Positions 1 to 8,224 of a DNA stretch of 64,000 bases are shown piece by piece (position 1 is the first letter of the stretch; each line of letters opens with the position of its first letter). The translations under genes and the position numbers were made by a program. Source of the stretch: Nocardioides sp. W7 (GTDB lineage: Bacteria; Actinomycetota; Actinomycetes; Propionibacteriales; Nocardioidaceae). A model generated the notes under the pieces. The model was not told the DNA's origin. It worked only from the letters and a program-made list of their open reading frames with translations, and made no database searches. The DNA lies in contig NZ_CP095078.1 in assembly GCF_022919075.1 (NCBI RefSeq), forward strand, positions 1,302,001-1,366,000. Direction: 5' to 3'.

Positions 1-34
1 GCAGGCGCACCTTCGCCCACGCCGCGTCCGTCAT
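1..34 (-). CDS. 5' fragment of an unidentified gene running off the left edge
   Basis: On the minus strand an ATG at 34-32 opens a frame reading MTDAAWAKVRL to the window edge. A TAATCT hexamer ends 7 bases before this ATG, the leaderless-promoter spacing seen at many genes here, and no Shine-Dalgarno sequence is visible. Eleven residues are too few to name a family. The downstream neighbours, an IclR regulator and a CoA-transferase, suggest aromatic or keto-acid catabolism, but that is context only. Confidence 0.4.
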   Translation of the reverse strand, partial: MTDAAWAKVRL

Positions 35-65
35 GGCGAGAAGATTAGCCAGATCGGGGCGCGGA

Positions 66-827
66 CTAACGCGTCGCCAGGACGCGGCCGAGCTCGTGGG
101 CCTCGCGGAGCAGCAGCGAGCCGAGCTCGGGACGACGCTCGCCGGAGAAGCGGTGGGCGACTCCGGTGAGGCTGAGGGCCCACCGCGGCAGCCCGTCACC
201 GTCGAAGACCGCAGCCCCCATGCCCCAGCTGCCCTCGACGACCAGGCCGGGGTTGACGGCGTACCCGTGCTCGCGGGTGCGCGCGACGTGGGCGCGCACC
301 TCCGCGGCGGCGTGCCGGGGGCCGAACTCCGGGACCAGGTCGGTGTGCGCGAGGTAGGCGTCGACCTCGCGGTCGCTCAGGTGGCCGAGCACGACCATGC
401 CCGCCGAGGCGACGCCCAGCGGGAACCGGACGCCCGCCGACAGGACGTGGCTGCGGATCGGGAAGCTGCCGTCCTCGCGGAGCAGGCAGATCGTCTCGTC
501 GCCGCGGCGCGCGGAGAAGAACGCGCTCTCGCCGGTCACCTGCGCGAGCCGGCGGACGAACGGCTGGGCCAGCGCGGTGACGTCGTACCGGGGCGCGGCG
601 GTGGTGCCGAGGAAGAACAGCTCCGGGCCGAGCAGCCAGCGACCGGACGCGGGGTCGCGGTCGACGAGGCCCTGGGCGTGCAGCGAGGTCAGCAGCCGGT
701 GCCCGGTCGGTCGGGGCAGGCCGGCCGACCGGGCGACGTCGGATGTCGTCGCGCCGTTCGGCTCGTGGGCGGAGACGGCGCGCAGGATCGAGCCGACCCG
801 GCCGACGACGTCCGCAGGGGTGTTCAC
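66..827 (-). CDS. IclR-family transcriptional regulator
   Basis: This 253-residue protein is a typical IclR regulator. It has an N-terminal winged helix-turn-helix (about residues 5-65, with the SAGLPRPTGHRLL recognition region) and a C-terminal effector-binding domain (about 75-250). The start is a GTG at 827. A TAGCGT hexamer lies 7 bases upstream, so the mRNA is probably leaderless. A perfect palindrome covers the end of that hexamer and the start codon, which suggests autorepression. The gene is divergent from the CoA-transferase pair, so it probably controls that pair. The effector cannot be read from the sequence. Confidence 0.9.
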   Translation of the reverse strand: MNTPADVVGRVGSILRAVSAHEPNGATTSDVARSAGLPRPTGHRLLTSLHAQGLVDRDPASGRWLLGPELFFLGTTAAPRYDVTALAQPFVRRLAQVTGESAFFSARRGDETICLLREDGSFPIRSHVLSAGVRFPLGVASAGMVVLGHLSDREVDAYLAHTDLVPEFGPRHAAAEVRAHVARTREHGYAVNPGLVVEGSWGMGAAVFDGDGLPRWALSLTGVAHRFSGERRPELGSLLLREAHELGRVLATR

Positions 828-836
828 TCAGTGAAC
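822..836. promoter_or_regulatory. Palindromic operator over the iclR start
   Basis: GTTCACTCAGTGAAC is a perfect inverted repeat with 7-base arms around one central base. It spans the end of the putative -10 (TAGCGT, minus strand 840-835) and the GTG start of the IclR gene. Bound regulator would block transcription there. The assignment as an IclR operator is inferred from position and symmetry. Confidence 0.6.
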
Positions 837-931
837 GCTAGCGCGGATCGCCTCTCACGTGCCGACTGATCGACGTCTGCTGGATGGTCGGTCGTTGACG
901 AGACCGGGACCGGCTGGCTGTGATGGGGGGC

Positions 932-1750
932 ATGGACAAGGTCGTGGGTACGGCGGCGCAGGCCGTCGCGGACATCCCCGACGGGGCGACGATCTCCGTC
1001 GGTGGGTTCGGTTTGTGCGGGATCCCGTCGGTGCTGATCGCGGCGCTGCTGGAGGCCGGCACCAAGGAGCTCCAGGCGGTGTCGAACAACGCCGGCGTGG
1101 ACGGCTGGGGGCTCGGGCTGCTGCTGGAGTCCGGCCGGCTGAGGCGGATGGTGGCGTCGTACGTCGGGGAGAACAAGGAGTTCGCGCGGCAGTACCTCGC
1201 CGGCGAGCTCGAGGTCGAGCTGACCCCGCAGGGCACGCTCGCGGAGCGGATGCGGGCCGGTGGGTCGGGCATCCCGGCGTTCTTCACCGCGACCGGCGTC
1301 GGCACCCAGGTCGCCGAGGGTGGCCTGCCGTGGCGGTACGACGACGCCGGCAACGTGGTCGTCTCCTCGCCGGCCAAGCAGACCCAGGTCTTCGAGACCC
1401 CCGAGGGGCCGAAAGAGTTCGTGCTCGAGCACGCGATCGTGGCCGACTTCGGGCTGGTCCGAGCCTGGAAGGGCGACCGGCACGGCAACCTGGTCTTCCG
1501 CGACTCCGCTCGGAACTTCAACCCGCTGGCCGCGATGTGCGGGCGGGTGACGATCGCGGAGGTCGAGGAGCTGGTCGAGCCCGGCGAGATCGACCCCAAC
1601 AACGTGCACACCCCCGGCGTGTTCGTGCACCGGGTGGTCGAGCTGACGGCTGAGCAGGCGGCGGACAAGCGGATCGAGAAGCGCACCACCCGGGGGGCTC
1701 CGCCCTCCGTGGACCCCCCGAACAGCGCTGCGGCGGGGAGTGATCTCTGA
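932..1750 (+). CDS. scoA: 3-oxoacid CoA-transferase, subunit A
   Basis: This is the alpha subunit of a family I CoA-transferase, which moves CoA from succinyl-CoA or an acyl-CoA to a 3-oxoacid such as acetoacetate or 3-oxoadipate. It contains the GGFGLCGIP glycine loop near the N-terminus and the conserved [11 protein letters not shown] and [11 protein letters not shown] segments. I start at ATG 932 because a run of six G ends just before it; GTG 920 and ATG 923 are in-frame alternatives that look too early. The protein has 272 residues. The last ~20 residues are low-complexity. Its stop overlaps the ATG of the next gene, as expected for a heteromeric enzyme. Substrate is unresolved: ketone-body and beta-ketoadipate enzymes look alike at this level. 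Confidence 0.9.
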   Translation: MDKVVGTAAQAVADIPDGATISVGGFGLCGIPSVLIAALLEAGTKELQAVSNNAGVDGWGLGLLLESGRLRRMVASYVGENKEFARQYLAGELEVELTPQGTLAERMRAGGSGIPAFFTATGVGTQVAEGGLPWRYDDAGNVVVSSPAKQTQVFETPEGPKEFVLEHAIVADFGLVRAWKGDRHGNLVFRDSARNFNPLAAMCGRVTIAEVEELVEPGEIDPNNVHTPGVFVHRVVELTAEQAADKRIEKRTTRGAPPSVDPPNSAAAGSDL

Positions 1751-2376
1751 TGGGCTGGACGCGCGAGGAGATGGCCGCGCGGGCGGCCGCCGAGCTGAGC
1801 GACGGGTCGTACGTCAACCTCGGGATCGGGCTGCCGACCCTGGTGCCGAACTACGTCGCCGACGGCGTCGAGCTGGTGCTGCAGTCGGAGAACGGCGTGC
1901 TCGGCACCGGGGCGTACCCCTTCGACGGCGACGAGGACCCCGATCTGATCAACGCCGGCAAGGAGACCGTGACCCTGCGGCCGGGCGCCTCAATCTTCGA
2001 CTCGGCGACGTCGTTCGGGATGATCCGCGGCGGCAAGATCGACGCCGCGATCCTGGGCGCGATGCAGGTCTCGGCCACCGGTGACATCGCGAACTGGATG
2101 ATCCCCGGGAAGATGGTCAAGGGCATGGGCGGCGCGATGGACCTGGTCCACGGCGCCAAGCGGGTGATCGTGCTGATGGAGCACGTCGCCAAGGACGGGT
2201 CGTACAAGATCGTCGAGGAGTGCTCGCTGCCCTACACCGGCCGCGGCGTCGTCCAGCGGATCATCACCGACCTGTGCGTGATCGACGTGACCGCCGCCGG
2301 CCTCCGCCTGGTCGAGCTCGCCCCGGGGGTCACCGAGGACGAGGTCCGGGAGAAGACCGAGCCGGCGCTGGTCTGA
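1750..2376 (+). CDS. scoB: 3-oxoacid CoA-transferase, subunit B
   Basis: This is the 208-residue beta subunit. It carries the catalytic glutamate in the LQSENG motif (Glu47), which forms the covalent glutamyl-CoA intermediate in this family, and the NLGIGLPT motif nearby. It overlaps subunit A by one base (TGATG). The pair is divergent from an IclR regulator and is followed by a strong hairpin, so it is a two-gene operon. Confidence 0.92.
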   Translation: MGWTREEMAARAAAELSDGSYVNLGIGLPTLVPNYVADGVELVLQSENGVLGTGAYPFDGDEDPDLINAGKETVTLRPGASIFDSATSFGMIRGGKIDAAILGAMQVSATGDIANWMIPGKMVKGMGGAMDLVHGAKRVIVLMEHVAKDGSYKIVEECSLPYTGRGVVQRIITDLCVIDVTAAGLRLVELAPGVTEDEVREKTEPALV

Positions 2377-2380
2377 GCGG

Positions 2381-2426
2381 ACAGTCCCTGATGCCCGCCA
2401 CGGGCGTGCGAAACGTCAGGGACTGT
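2381..2426 (+). terminator. Hairpin after the CoA-transferase operon
   Basis: ACAGTCCCTGA at 2381-2391 and TCAGGGACTGT at 2416-2426 are perfect 11-base arms. The 24-base loop holds a second small hairpin (GCCCG-CCA-CGGGC). It begins five bases after the subunit B stop. No clear T-run follows, as is common in actinobacteria. Confidence 0.7.
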
Positions 2427-2512
2427 CGGTCGGGCTCCGGGGTTCGATGTCACAGCGCGGGCGGCTGTCTCGTCCTTCGGGTATGAGCGCATCCACGATC
2501 ACGTCCGCCGCA

Positions 2513-2600
2513 GCTTCATCACGGTATGCAGGCGAACCCGCACTCCCCGTGCCGGGTACGCCGTGGGAAGTGCAGACTGCCCTGCATACCGTGATGAAGC
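2513..2600. repeat. 88-base palindromic repeat, copy 1
   Basis: The ends GCTTCATCACGGTATGCAGG (2513-2532) and 2581-2600 are perfect 20-base inverted arms. Inside, GCACT..CCC at 2540-2547 can pair with GGG..AGTGC at 2565-2573, giving a long two-stem hairpin. A second copy of the same 88-base length lies at 37936-38023. It occupies the gap between the CoA-transferase operon and the NAD(P)-binding gene. It encodes no transposase; it looks like a REP- or MITE-like element or a structured RNA. Confidence 0.85.
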
Positions 2601-2643
2601 CGCAGGCCCCCCGCCCCGCCCCGACCCACCCGGAGGCCGTCCG

Positions 2644-3381
2644 ATGAAGATCGCCGTCGCCGGAGCCACCGGGGTCGTCGGCCACCACGTCGTCGAGGTG
2701 GCCCGGGCACGAGGCCACCAGGTCGTCGAGCTGGCCCGCTCGCTCGGCGTCGACCTGACCACCGGGGCGGGGCTCGCGGAGCGGCTGGACGGCGTGGACG
2801 CCGTCGTCGACGTGACCAGCGTGCCGACGCTCAAGCGGGAGGAGGCCGAGGCCTTCTTCGGTGCCGTCACCCGCACGCTGCTGGCCGGCGAGGAGCGGGC
2901 CGGGGTCGGCCACCACGTCGCGCTCTCGATCGTGGGGGTCGACGACGTACCGTCCGGCTACTACCGCGGCAAGCAGCTCCAGGAGCGCCTGGTCCGCGAG
3001 GCCCCGGTCGGGTGGAGCATCCTGCGGGCCACCCAGTTCCACGAGTTCGCCGAGCAGGCGCTCGGATTCATGCGCCTGGGCCCGCTCTCGCTGGTGCCCG
3101 GGATGCTCAGCCAGCCGATCGCCGCCGTCGAGGTGGCCGAGGCGCTGGTCGACCTCGCCGAGGCCGGTCCTTCGGGCCGGGTCCCCGACCTCGCCGGTCC
3201 GGACAGGCTGTCGATGGTCACCCTCGCGCGGCGCGTCTCGAAGGCCCGGGGCCTGGGCCGCCGCGTCGTCGGGCTCCCCGTGCCCGGGGCCGCCGGACGC
3301 GCGATGCGCGGCGGCTCGCTGTGCCCGGACACCGACGGCCCGCGCGGCCGGATCACCTTCGAGGAGTGGCTGGCGTCGTGA
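2644..3381 (+). CDS. NAD(P)-binding Rossmann-fold protein (NmrA/SDR-like)
   Basis: This 245-residue protein starts with the dinucleotide-binding motif AGATGVVGHHVVE, placed directly at the ATG, which fixes the start at 2644. Extended SDR/NmrA features follow, including the YYRGKQLQE segment, where the Tyr and Lys resemble the catalytic YxxxK arrangement. Its TGA overlaps the GTG of the sigma-factor gene, so the two are translationally coupled. Such proteins beside SigJ-type sigma factors are a recurring actinobacterial pairing. No substrate can be assigned. Confidence 0.8.
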   Translation: MKIAVAGATGVVGHHVVEVARARGHQVVELARSLGVDLTTGAGLAERLDGVDAVVDVTSVPTLKREEAEAFFGAVTRTLLAGEERAGVGHHVALSIVGVDDVPSGYYRGKQLQERLVREAPVGWSILRATQFHEFAEQALGFMRLGPLSLVPGMLSQPIAAVEVAEALVDLAEAGPSGRVPDLAGPDRLSMVTLARRVSKARGLGRRVVGLPVPGAAGRAMRGGSLCPDTDGPRGRITFEEWLAS

Positions 3382-4277
3382 GCGACCGCCTCGCCGAGGA
3401 GTACGACGCCGCGCGGCCGCGGCTGGTCCGGGTCGCCTACGCGATCCTCGGCAGTCACGCCGAGGCCGAGGACGTGGTGGCCGACTGCTGGCTGCGCCTG
3501 GTCGAGGCGGACCGCCGGGACCCGGTCCGCGACGTGCTCGGCTGGTCGACGGTCGCGGTCTCCCGCGCGGCGCTGGACGTGCTCCGCTCGGCCCGCCTCC
3601 GGCGGGAGAGGTACGTCGGCCCGTGGCTCCCCGAGCCTGTCGTGACTCCTGCCGTCGCGGCCGCCGGCGACCCCGCCGAGCGGGTCACCCTCGACGAGTC
3701 GGTGCGCTACGCGCTGCTCGTGGTCCTCGAGCAGCTCAGCCCGGCGGAGCGGACGGCGTGGGTGCTGCACGACCTGTTCGGGATGGCGTTCCCGGAGGTC
3801 GCCGCGGCGGTCGGGCGCAGCCCCGCCGCGGTCCGGCAGCTGGCCAGCCGCGCGCGCCGCCATGTCGCGGAGCGGACCCCGCGGGTCGACGTCGACCGGT
3901 CCGCGCACGACCGGGTCGCCGCGGCCTTCGCGGTCGCCGCAGCCGGGGGAGACCTGGCCGCTCTGGTGCGGACCCTCGATCCCGAGGTGGTGCTCACCGG
4001 CGACGGGGGCGGGGTCGTCAACGCGGCCCGGCGCCCGGTGCTCGGCCCGGATCGGGTCGCCCGCTTCGTGCTGGGCACGCTGCGTCGTACCGCCGCGGGC
4101 ACCGGCAGGTCGGTGGTCGTCGAGGTCAACGGCGCGACCGGCTTCGCCGTGGTCGAGGAGGACGGGCACGTCTCGACGGTCCTCTCGCTGACCGTCGATG
4201 ACGACCGGGTCACCCGCGTCGACATCGTGCGGGCACCCGACAAGCTCGCCGGGATCGCGCTTGGAGCGTCCTCCTAG
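3378..4277 (+). CDS. SigJ-type ECF sigma factor with C-terminal SnoaL-like domain
   Basis: This 299-residue protein has sigma-70 region 2 near residues 10-75 (YAILGSHAEAEDVVAD) and region 4 near 105-165 (LSPAERTAWVLHDLFGMAF and the GRSPAAVRQL recognition helix). A C-terminal domain of about 120 residues looks like a SnoaL/NTF2 fold, the layout of SigJ-class ECF factors. The C-terminal domain is thought to regulate activity in this class in place of a separate anti-sigma factor, and none is seen next to it. The GTG start overlaps the upstream stop by 4 bases. Confidence 0.85.
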   Translation: MSDRLAEEYDAARPRLVRVAYAILGSHAEAEDVVADCWLRLVEADRRDPVRDVLGWSTVAVSRAALDVLRSARLRRERYVGPWLPEPVVTPAVAAAGDPAERVTLDESVRYALLVVLEQLSPAERTAWVLHDLFGMAFPEVAAAVGRSPAAVRQLASRARRHVAERTPRVDVDRSAHDRVAAAFAVAAAGGDLAALVRTLDPEVVLTGDGGGVVNAARRPVLGPDRVARFVLGTLRRTAAGTGRSVVVEVNGATGFAVVEEDGHVSTVLSLTVDDDRVTRVDIVRAPDKLAGIALGASS

Positions 4278-4332
4278 CGGGCAGGGAGTCTGCGTCCGGG
4301 CCGACGGGGCCCGTCTGCCGAGGAGTCCCACG

Positions 4333-4800
4333 TTGCGCCTGCCCGCTCTCGTCCTGTCCGTCGTCGCCGTCACCGCCGCCACCCTGGTCGCGACCCCCGC
4401 CTCCGCGGCCGTGGTGGTGGACTGCTCGACCGGCCCGGTGACCGTCCGGGGCACCGACGAGGTCTACACGCTGACCGGCGCCTGCTCGAAGGTCACCGTC
4501 CGCGGCAGCGGACTCAAGGTCTCGCTGACGTCGGCGACCGCGCTGACCCTGCGCTCCAGCGACACCGTGGTCCGCGCCGACCGGGCCGGCACCGTGCGGG
4601 TCATCGGGGCCGGCAACCGGCTGACGGCGCAGCGCGCGACGTCGCTGACGGTGCGGGGCTCGACCAACCGGACGACGTTCGAGCGGCTGCGGAAGGTCAC
4701 CGTCCGAGGCGCCGGCAACCGGGTCGTGGTGCGCCGGGGGCGGACCGAGGTCCGGGTCGTCGGCGCGGCCAACATCGTCCGCGTGGCCAAGCGCCGGTAG
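4333..4800 (+). CDS. Secreted DUF3060-type protein
   Basis: I start at TTG 4333 because AGGAG lies 7 bases upstream and the resulting N-terminus is a signal peptide (hydrophobic core ALVLSVVAVTAATLVA, cleavage near TPASA-A). The mature part, about 130 residues, repeats short V-T-V-R-G/S-x-N units ending in beta-strand patterns (VTVRGSG, VIGAGN, VTVRGAGN). This is typical of DUF3060 proteins and suggests a small beta-solenoid. Mature cysteines occur in DCS and ACS near its start. Its role is unknown. It follows the sigma factor on the same strand and may be transcribed with it. Confidence 0.72.
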   Translation: MRLPALVLSVVAVTAATLVATPASAAVVVDCSTGPVTVRGTDEVYTLTGACSKVTVRGSGLKVSLTSATALTLRSSDTVVRADRAGTVRVIGAGNRLTAQRATSLTVRGSTNRTTFERLRKVTVRGAGNRVVVRRGRTEVRVVGAANIVRVAKRR

Positions 4801-4841
4801 TCACCCGCGGCCGGTCACGCGGGCCGGTCACACGGGGCCGG

Positions 4842-6194
4842 TCACGCCATCCGGGTCCGCGCCGCGGCGAGGGTCCCGAGGACGGCGAACGCGGCGGCGA
4901 GCACGAAGACCGGGACGAACGGGTCGGCTCCGGCACGGGTGGCCGTGGCGTAGACGATGCCGGACGCCGAGAGCGCGAAGGCACCGCCGAGCGAATCGGC
5001 GATCGAGAGGGCCGAGGAGTTGAAGCCGCGGTCGGTGGCCGACGAGGCCGCCAGCATCGCGACCCCGGTCCGCGGGTAGCCGAAGCCCATGCCCGCACCG
5101 GCGACGACGTACGACGCCACGGCGAGCGCGGGATGCAGGTCGGCGGCCACCACGAGCGCGAGTACGACGATCCCGCCGAGCACCAGGGCGGTGCCCCAGA
5201 CCATCGCGGCGGTGTCCGAGACCCGCGCGCCGAGCCGGGACTGGACCTGGCTGGCCGCGGCCCAGACGACGCCGACGATGGTCAGGGCGATGCCGGCCTG
5301 CCCCGGGCTCTGGCCCCACTGCTCCTGGAGCACGAAGACGATGTAGGCCTCCGCGCAGAAGAAGGAGGCGCTGAGCATGCCCCGGGTGGCGACGACGGCG
5401 GGCAGGCCGCGGGCCCCGAGCAGGGCACCCGTCGGGAGCAGCCGGCGCAGCGCCACGACGGTCACCACGAAGGCCGCCGCGGCCAGGGCGAGGAGCGCCC
5501 CGCGCCTCGACCCGAGCAGCTCGAAGCCGAGCACGGCGCCGGCCGCCGCGACCGCCCACAGCAGGCGGCCGGCCGGGAACGGGGTGTCGGCGACGGTGAC
5601 CGGCGCCCGGCGCAGCGCGGGGGCGACCAGGCCCGCGGCGATCGCCACGAGCGCCACCACGCCGAGGAAGACCCAGCGCCAGCCGACGGAGTGGGCCACG
5701 AACGCGGCCAGTGCGGGACCGAACAGCGAGGGCAGCACCCAGGCCGCGGCGAAGCTCGCGAACACCGCCGGCTGCAGCGCGGCCGGGAACACCAGCCCGA
5801 CCAGCACGTAGAGGCACACCGTGACCGCGCCGCCGCCGAGGCCCTGCAGCACCCGGCCGGCGACCAGCGCCTCCATCGTCGGCGCGGTCCCGCAGACGAC
5901 CAGTCCGAGCGAGAACAGCACCAGCGCCACGCCCAGCGGCAGTGCCGGCCCGCGTCGGTCGCTCCAGCCGCCGGCGGCCACCATGCCGACGACGCCGCTG
6001 GCGAGCGGGGCGGCGAACGACAGCGCGTACAGCCCGACCCCGTCGAGCCGGTCGGCGACCGTCGGCATCACCGTCGTCACCGCGGTCGCCTCGAAGGCCA
6101 CGAACGCGCACAGGGCGAACATGCCGATCGTCGTCGCGGCGTACGTCGGCGACAGCAGCCGCTCGCGCGGCGGCGGAGGGGCGGTCACGGTCAC
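4842..6194 (-). CDS. MFS transporter, probable drug/small-molecule exporter
   Basis: This is a polytopic membrane protein of about 450 residues with a dozen or so hydrophobic segments. It has the MFS motif A-like loop GGWSDRRGPALPLG between segments 2 and 3 and a motif-C-like GPALAAFVAHSVGWRWVF stretch. The family exports drugs or other small molecules by proton antiport, but the substrate is not visible. Start choice is uncertain: GTG 6194 (used here), GTG 6188 or TTG 6215 are all without a good ribosome-binding site. An operator-like palindrome lies at 6209-6228, just upstream of GTG 6194. Confidence 0.8.
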   Translation of the reverse strand: MTVTAPPPPRERLLSPTYAATTIGMFALCAFVAFEATAVTTVMPTVADRLDGVGLYALSFAAPLASGVVGMVAAGGWSDRRGPALPLGVALVLFSLGLVVCGTAPTMEALVAGRVLQGLGGGAVTVCLYVLVGLVFPAALQPAVFASFAAAWVLPSLFGPALAAFVAHSVGWRWVFLGVVALVAIAAGLVAPALRRAPVTVADTPFPAGRLLWAVAAAGAVLGFELLGSRRGALLALAAAAFVVTVVALRRLLPTGALLGARGLPAVVATRGMLSASFFCAEAYIVFVLQEQWGQSPGQAGIALTIVGVVWAAASQVQSRLGARVSDTAAMVWGTALVLGGIVVLALVVAADLHPALAVASYVVAGAGMGFGYPRTGVAMLAASSATDRGFNSSALSIADSLGGAFALSASGIVYATATRAGADPFVPVFVLAAAFAVLGTLAAARTRMA

Positions 6195-6208
6195 CCGAGG
6201 ACGGTAGA

Positions 6209-6228
6209 ACTTCAAGCCGGTTTGAAGT
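6209..6228. promoter_or_regulatory. 20-base operator-like palindrome before the MFS gene
   Basis: ACTTCAAGCCGGTTTGAAGT is symmetrical except for one G/T pair. It sits 15 bases before the preferred start of the MFS exporter and 58 bases before the divergent NRAMP-like gene. The length and symmetry suit a MarR- or TetR-type dimer. No regulator gene lies beside it. Confidence 0.55.
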
Positions 6229-6285
6229 CAATCGAGATTCGGTGTCGCGCGTTCACCGACTGACCCGGGTGGGCACCCTGAGGAG

Positions 6286-7575
6286 ATGACCGACCTCGGG
6301 AACCAGTCCGACACCGCACGAGCGCCGCGCTGGAGGGTGGTCGGCCCCGGCCTGGTGGTCGCCGCGACCGGCGTCGGCGCCGCCGACCTGGTCGCGACCC
6401 TCGTCGCGGGCGCGAAGTTCGGCTACACCCTGCTGTGGGTGGCGGTGCTCGGCGCGGTCATCAAGGTGGTCCTCGTCGAGGGCGCCGGCCGCTACTCGCT
6501 GGCCACCGGCCGCACCATCTTCGAGGGCTGGCGCAGCCTGGGTCGCTGGACGACGTGGTACTTCGCGCCGTACATCGTCGTGTGGGGCCTCGTGTACGGC
6601 GCCACCGCGATGTCGTCCTCCGCGCTGCCGCTGGTGGCGCTCTTCCCGGACCTCTCGCTGCGCTGGACGGCGGTCGTGATCGGGCTGGTCGGGCTGGTGC
6701 TGGTGTGGTTCGGCACCTATGCGGCGTTCGAGAAGGTGATGGCCGCGCTGGTCGGGGTCATGTTCGTCACGGTGGTCGGTGCGGCGCTGCTGGCGACGCC
6801 GAACCTCGGCGAGATCGTGCTCGGGCTGCGCCCGATCTTCCCCGACGACTCGGTGGTCAACGTGCTCGCGATCGCGGGCGGCGTCGGCGGCACGATCACG
6901 CTGGCGGCGTACGGCTACTGGCTGCGGGAGAAGGGCTGGAGCACCCCGAAGTTCATGCGCGTGATGCGGATCGACAACGGGGTCGCGTACGCCGTCACCG
7001 GCGTCTTCGTGGTCGCGATGCTGATCGTCGGCGCCGAGCTGTACCACTCCGTCGGCATCGCCGCCGAGACCGGCGACCAGGCCCTGGTGCAGCTCTCCGA
7101 CATCCTCGACGAGCGGTACGGCGAGGTCTTCGGCAAGGTGTTCCTGATCGGGTTCTTCGCCTCGTCGTTCTCGTCGCTGATCGGCGTGTGGAGCGGCGTC
7201 AGCCTGATGTTCGCCGACTTCGTCGGCAACCTGCGCGACCTGCCGTCCGGGCACCCCGACACCCGCACCGGCGGCCGCTACTTCCGCGGCTACATGCTGT
7301 GGCTGACCTTCCCGCCGATGCTGCTCCTGCTGCTCGACGAGCCGGTCGGGCTGATCCTGGCGTACGGCACCCTCGGCGCGCTGTTCATGCCGTTCCTCGC
7401 GATCACCCTGCTGGCGCTGCTCAACAAGCGTCGGGCCGGTGCGCTGCCGCACTCCGACGTGCCCGAGGAGTGGCGCAACGGCTGGCTGTCCAACGGGTTC
7501 ATGGCGCTGTGCGCGGTGCTGTTCATCGCGCTGGCGGTCAACGAGATCCGGGAGACGCTGGCGCCGTACGTCTGA
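6286..7575 (+). CDS. NRAMP-family-like transporter with atypical metal motifs
   Basis: This is a 429-residue polytopic protein of the NRAMP/SLC11 superfamily, with about 11 hydrophobic segments. The opening RWRVVGPGLVVAATGVGAADL aligns with TM1 of NRAMPs. The diagnostic DPGN of TM1 is replaced by GVGAAD, and the MPH motif of TM6 by a GGVGGTITLAAYGYW segment. Classical Mn/Fe binding through DPGN and the TM6 methionine is therefore not supported. It may belong to the divergent NRAMP-related branch, whose substrates are mostly unknown. It is divergent from the MFS gene and alone on its strand. Confidence 0.75.
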   Translation: MTDLGNQSDTARAPRWRVVGPGLVVAATGVGAADLVATLVAGAKFGYTLLWVAVLGAVIKVVLVEGAGRYSLATGRTIFEGWRSLGRWTTWYFAPYIVVWGLVYGATAMSSSALPLVALFPDLSLRWTAVVIGLVGLVLVWFGTYAAFEKVMAALVGVMFVTVVGAALLATPNLGEIVLGLRPIFPDDSVVNVLAIAGGVGGTITLAAYGYWLREKGWSTPKFMRVMRIDNGVAYAVTGVFVVAMLIVGAELYHSVGIAAETGDQALVQLSDILDERYGEVFGKVFLIGFFASSFSSLIGVWSGVSLMFADFVGNLRDLPSGHPDTRTGGRYFRGYMLWLTFPPMLLLLLDEPVGLILAYGTLGALFMPFLAITLLALLNKRRAGALPHSDVPEEWRNGWLSNGFMALCAVLFIALAVNEIRETLAPYV

Positions 7576-7612
7576 TCGATGACTTCTCGGCCCGCCCGCG
7601 GTCGGTAGAGGC

Positions 7613-8215
7613 ATGGGCAAGGTCATCGCGAGCATCACGGTCTCCGTCGACGGCTACGTCACGGGGCCGGACGACAGACCGGGGCAGGGCCTCGGCGTAG
7701 GCGGGGAGCGGCTGCACTACTGGGTGATGGGCGGGCCGTGGACGTACGACGGCGAGCACACCCCCGGTGAGGTCGCCGGCGCCGACAAGGACTTCTTCGA
7801 GGAGCTGGTGGCCGAGATCGGCTCCGGCCTCATCGGCCGCGGGATGTACGACGCGGCCGGGGCGTGGGGCGACACCAACCCGTTCGGCGGGCCGGTCGTG
7901 GTCCTCACCCACGGCCTCGACGACGCCCCGCCGGTCGAGAGCGGCTTCACCTTCGTCCCGGACTACGCCACCGCGATCGCGCGGGCGCGCCAGGAGGCCG
8001 GCGACAAGGCGGTGTCCGTCGGCGGCGGTGCGCACGTGATCCGCCAGGCGCTGGCCGCGGGCGACGTCGACGAGCTGGTCCTCTCGACCGCGCCGGTCGT
8101 GCTCGGTGCCGGCAAACGGCTCTTCGAGGGCTTCGAGGAGGACCTGGACCTGGAGATCCTGCGGGTGCACGCCTCGCCGCTCGCGACCCACGTGCGGTAC
8201 GCGGTGAGACACTAG
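7613..8215 (+). CDS. Dihydrofolate-reductase-fold protein (RibD C-terminal type)
   Basis: This 200-residue protein begins with VIASITVSVDGYVTGPDD, the usual opening of the RibD-C/DHFR-like family. It contains the GRGMYD and SVGGGAHVIRQAL segments near the NADPH-binding site, and ends with VVLGAGKRLFEGF. The family reduces pteridine- or pyrimidine-like substrates with NADPH, but these stand-alone paralogues are mostly uncharacterised. No riboflavin or folate genes are nearby. The next gene starts 9 bases after it. Confidence 0.8.
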   Translation: MGKVIASITVSVDGYVTGPDDRPGQGLGVGGERLHYWVMGGPWTYDGEHTPGEVAGADKDFFEELVAEIGSGLIGRGMYDAAGAWGDTNPFGGPVVVLTHGLDDAPPVESGFTFVPDYATAIARARQEAGDKAVSVGGGAHVIRQALAAGDVDELVLSTAPVVLGAGKRLFEGFEEDLDLEILRVHASPLATHVRYAVRH

Positions 8216-8224
8216 ATTCCCTCC

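Noticed and set aside
920..931. Earlier starts for the CoA-transferase subunit A (GTG 920, ATG 923)
   Set aside because: The run of G bases that can act as ribosome-binding site lies after them, directly before ATG 932, and the family N-terminus fits 932.
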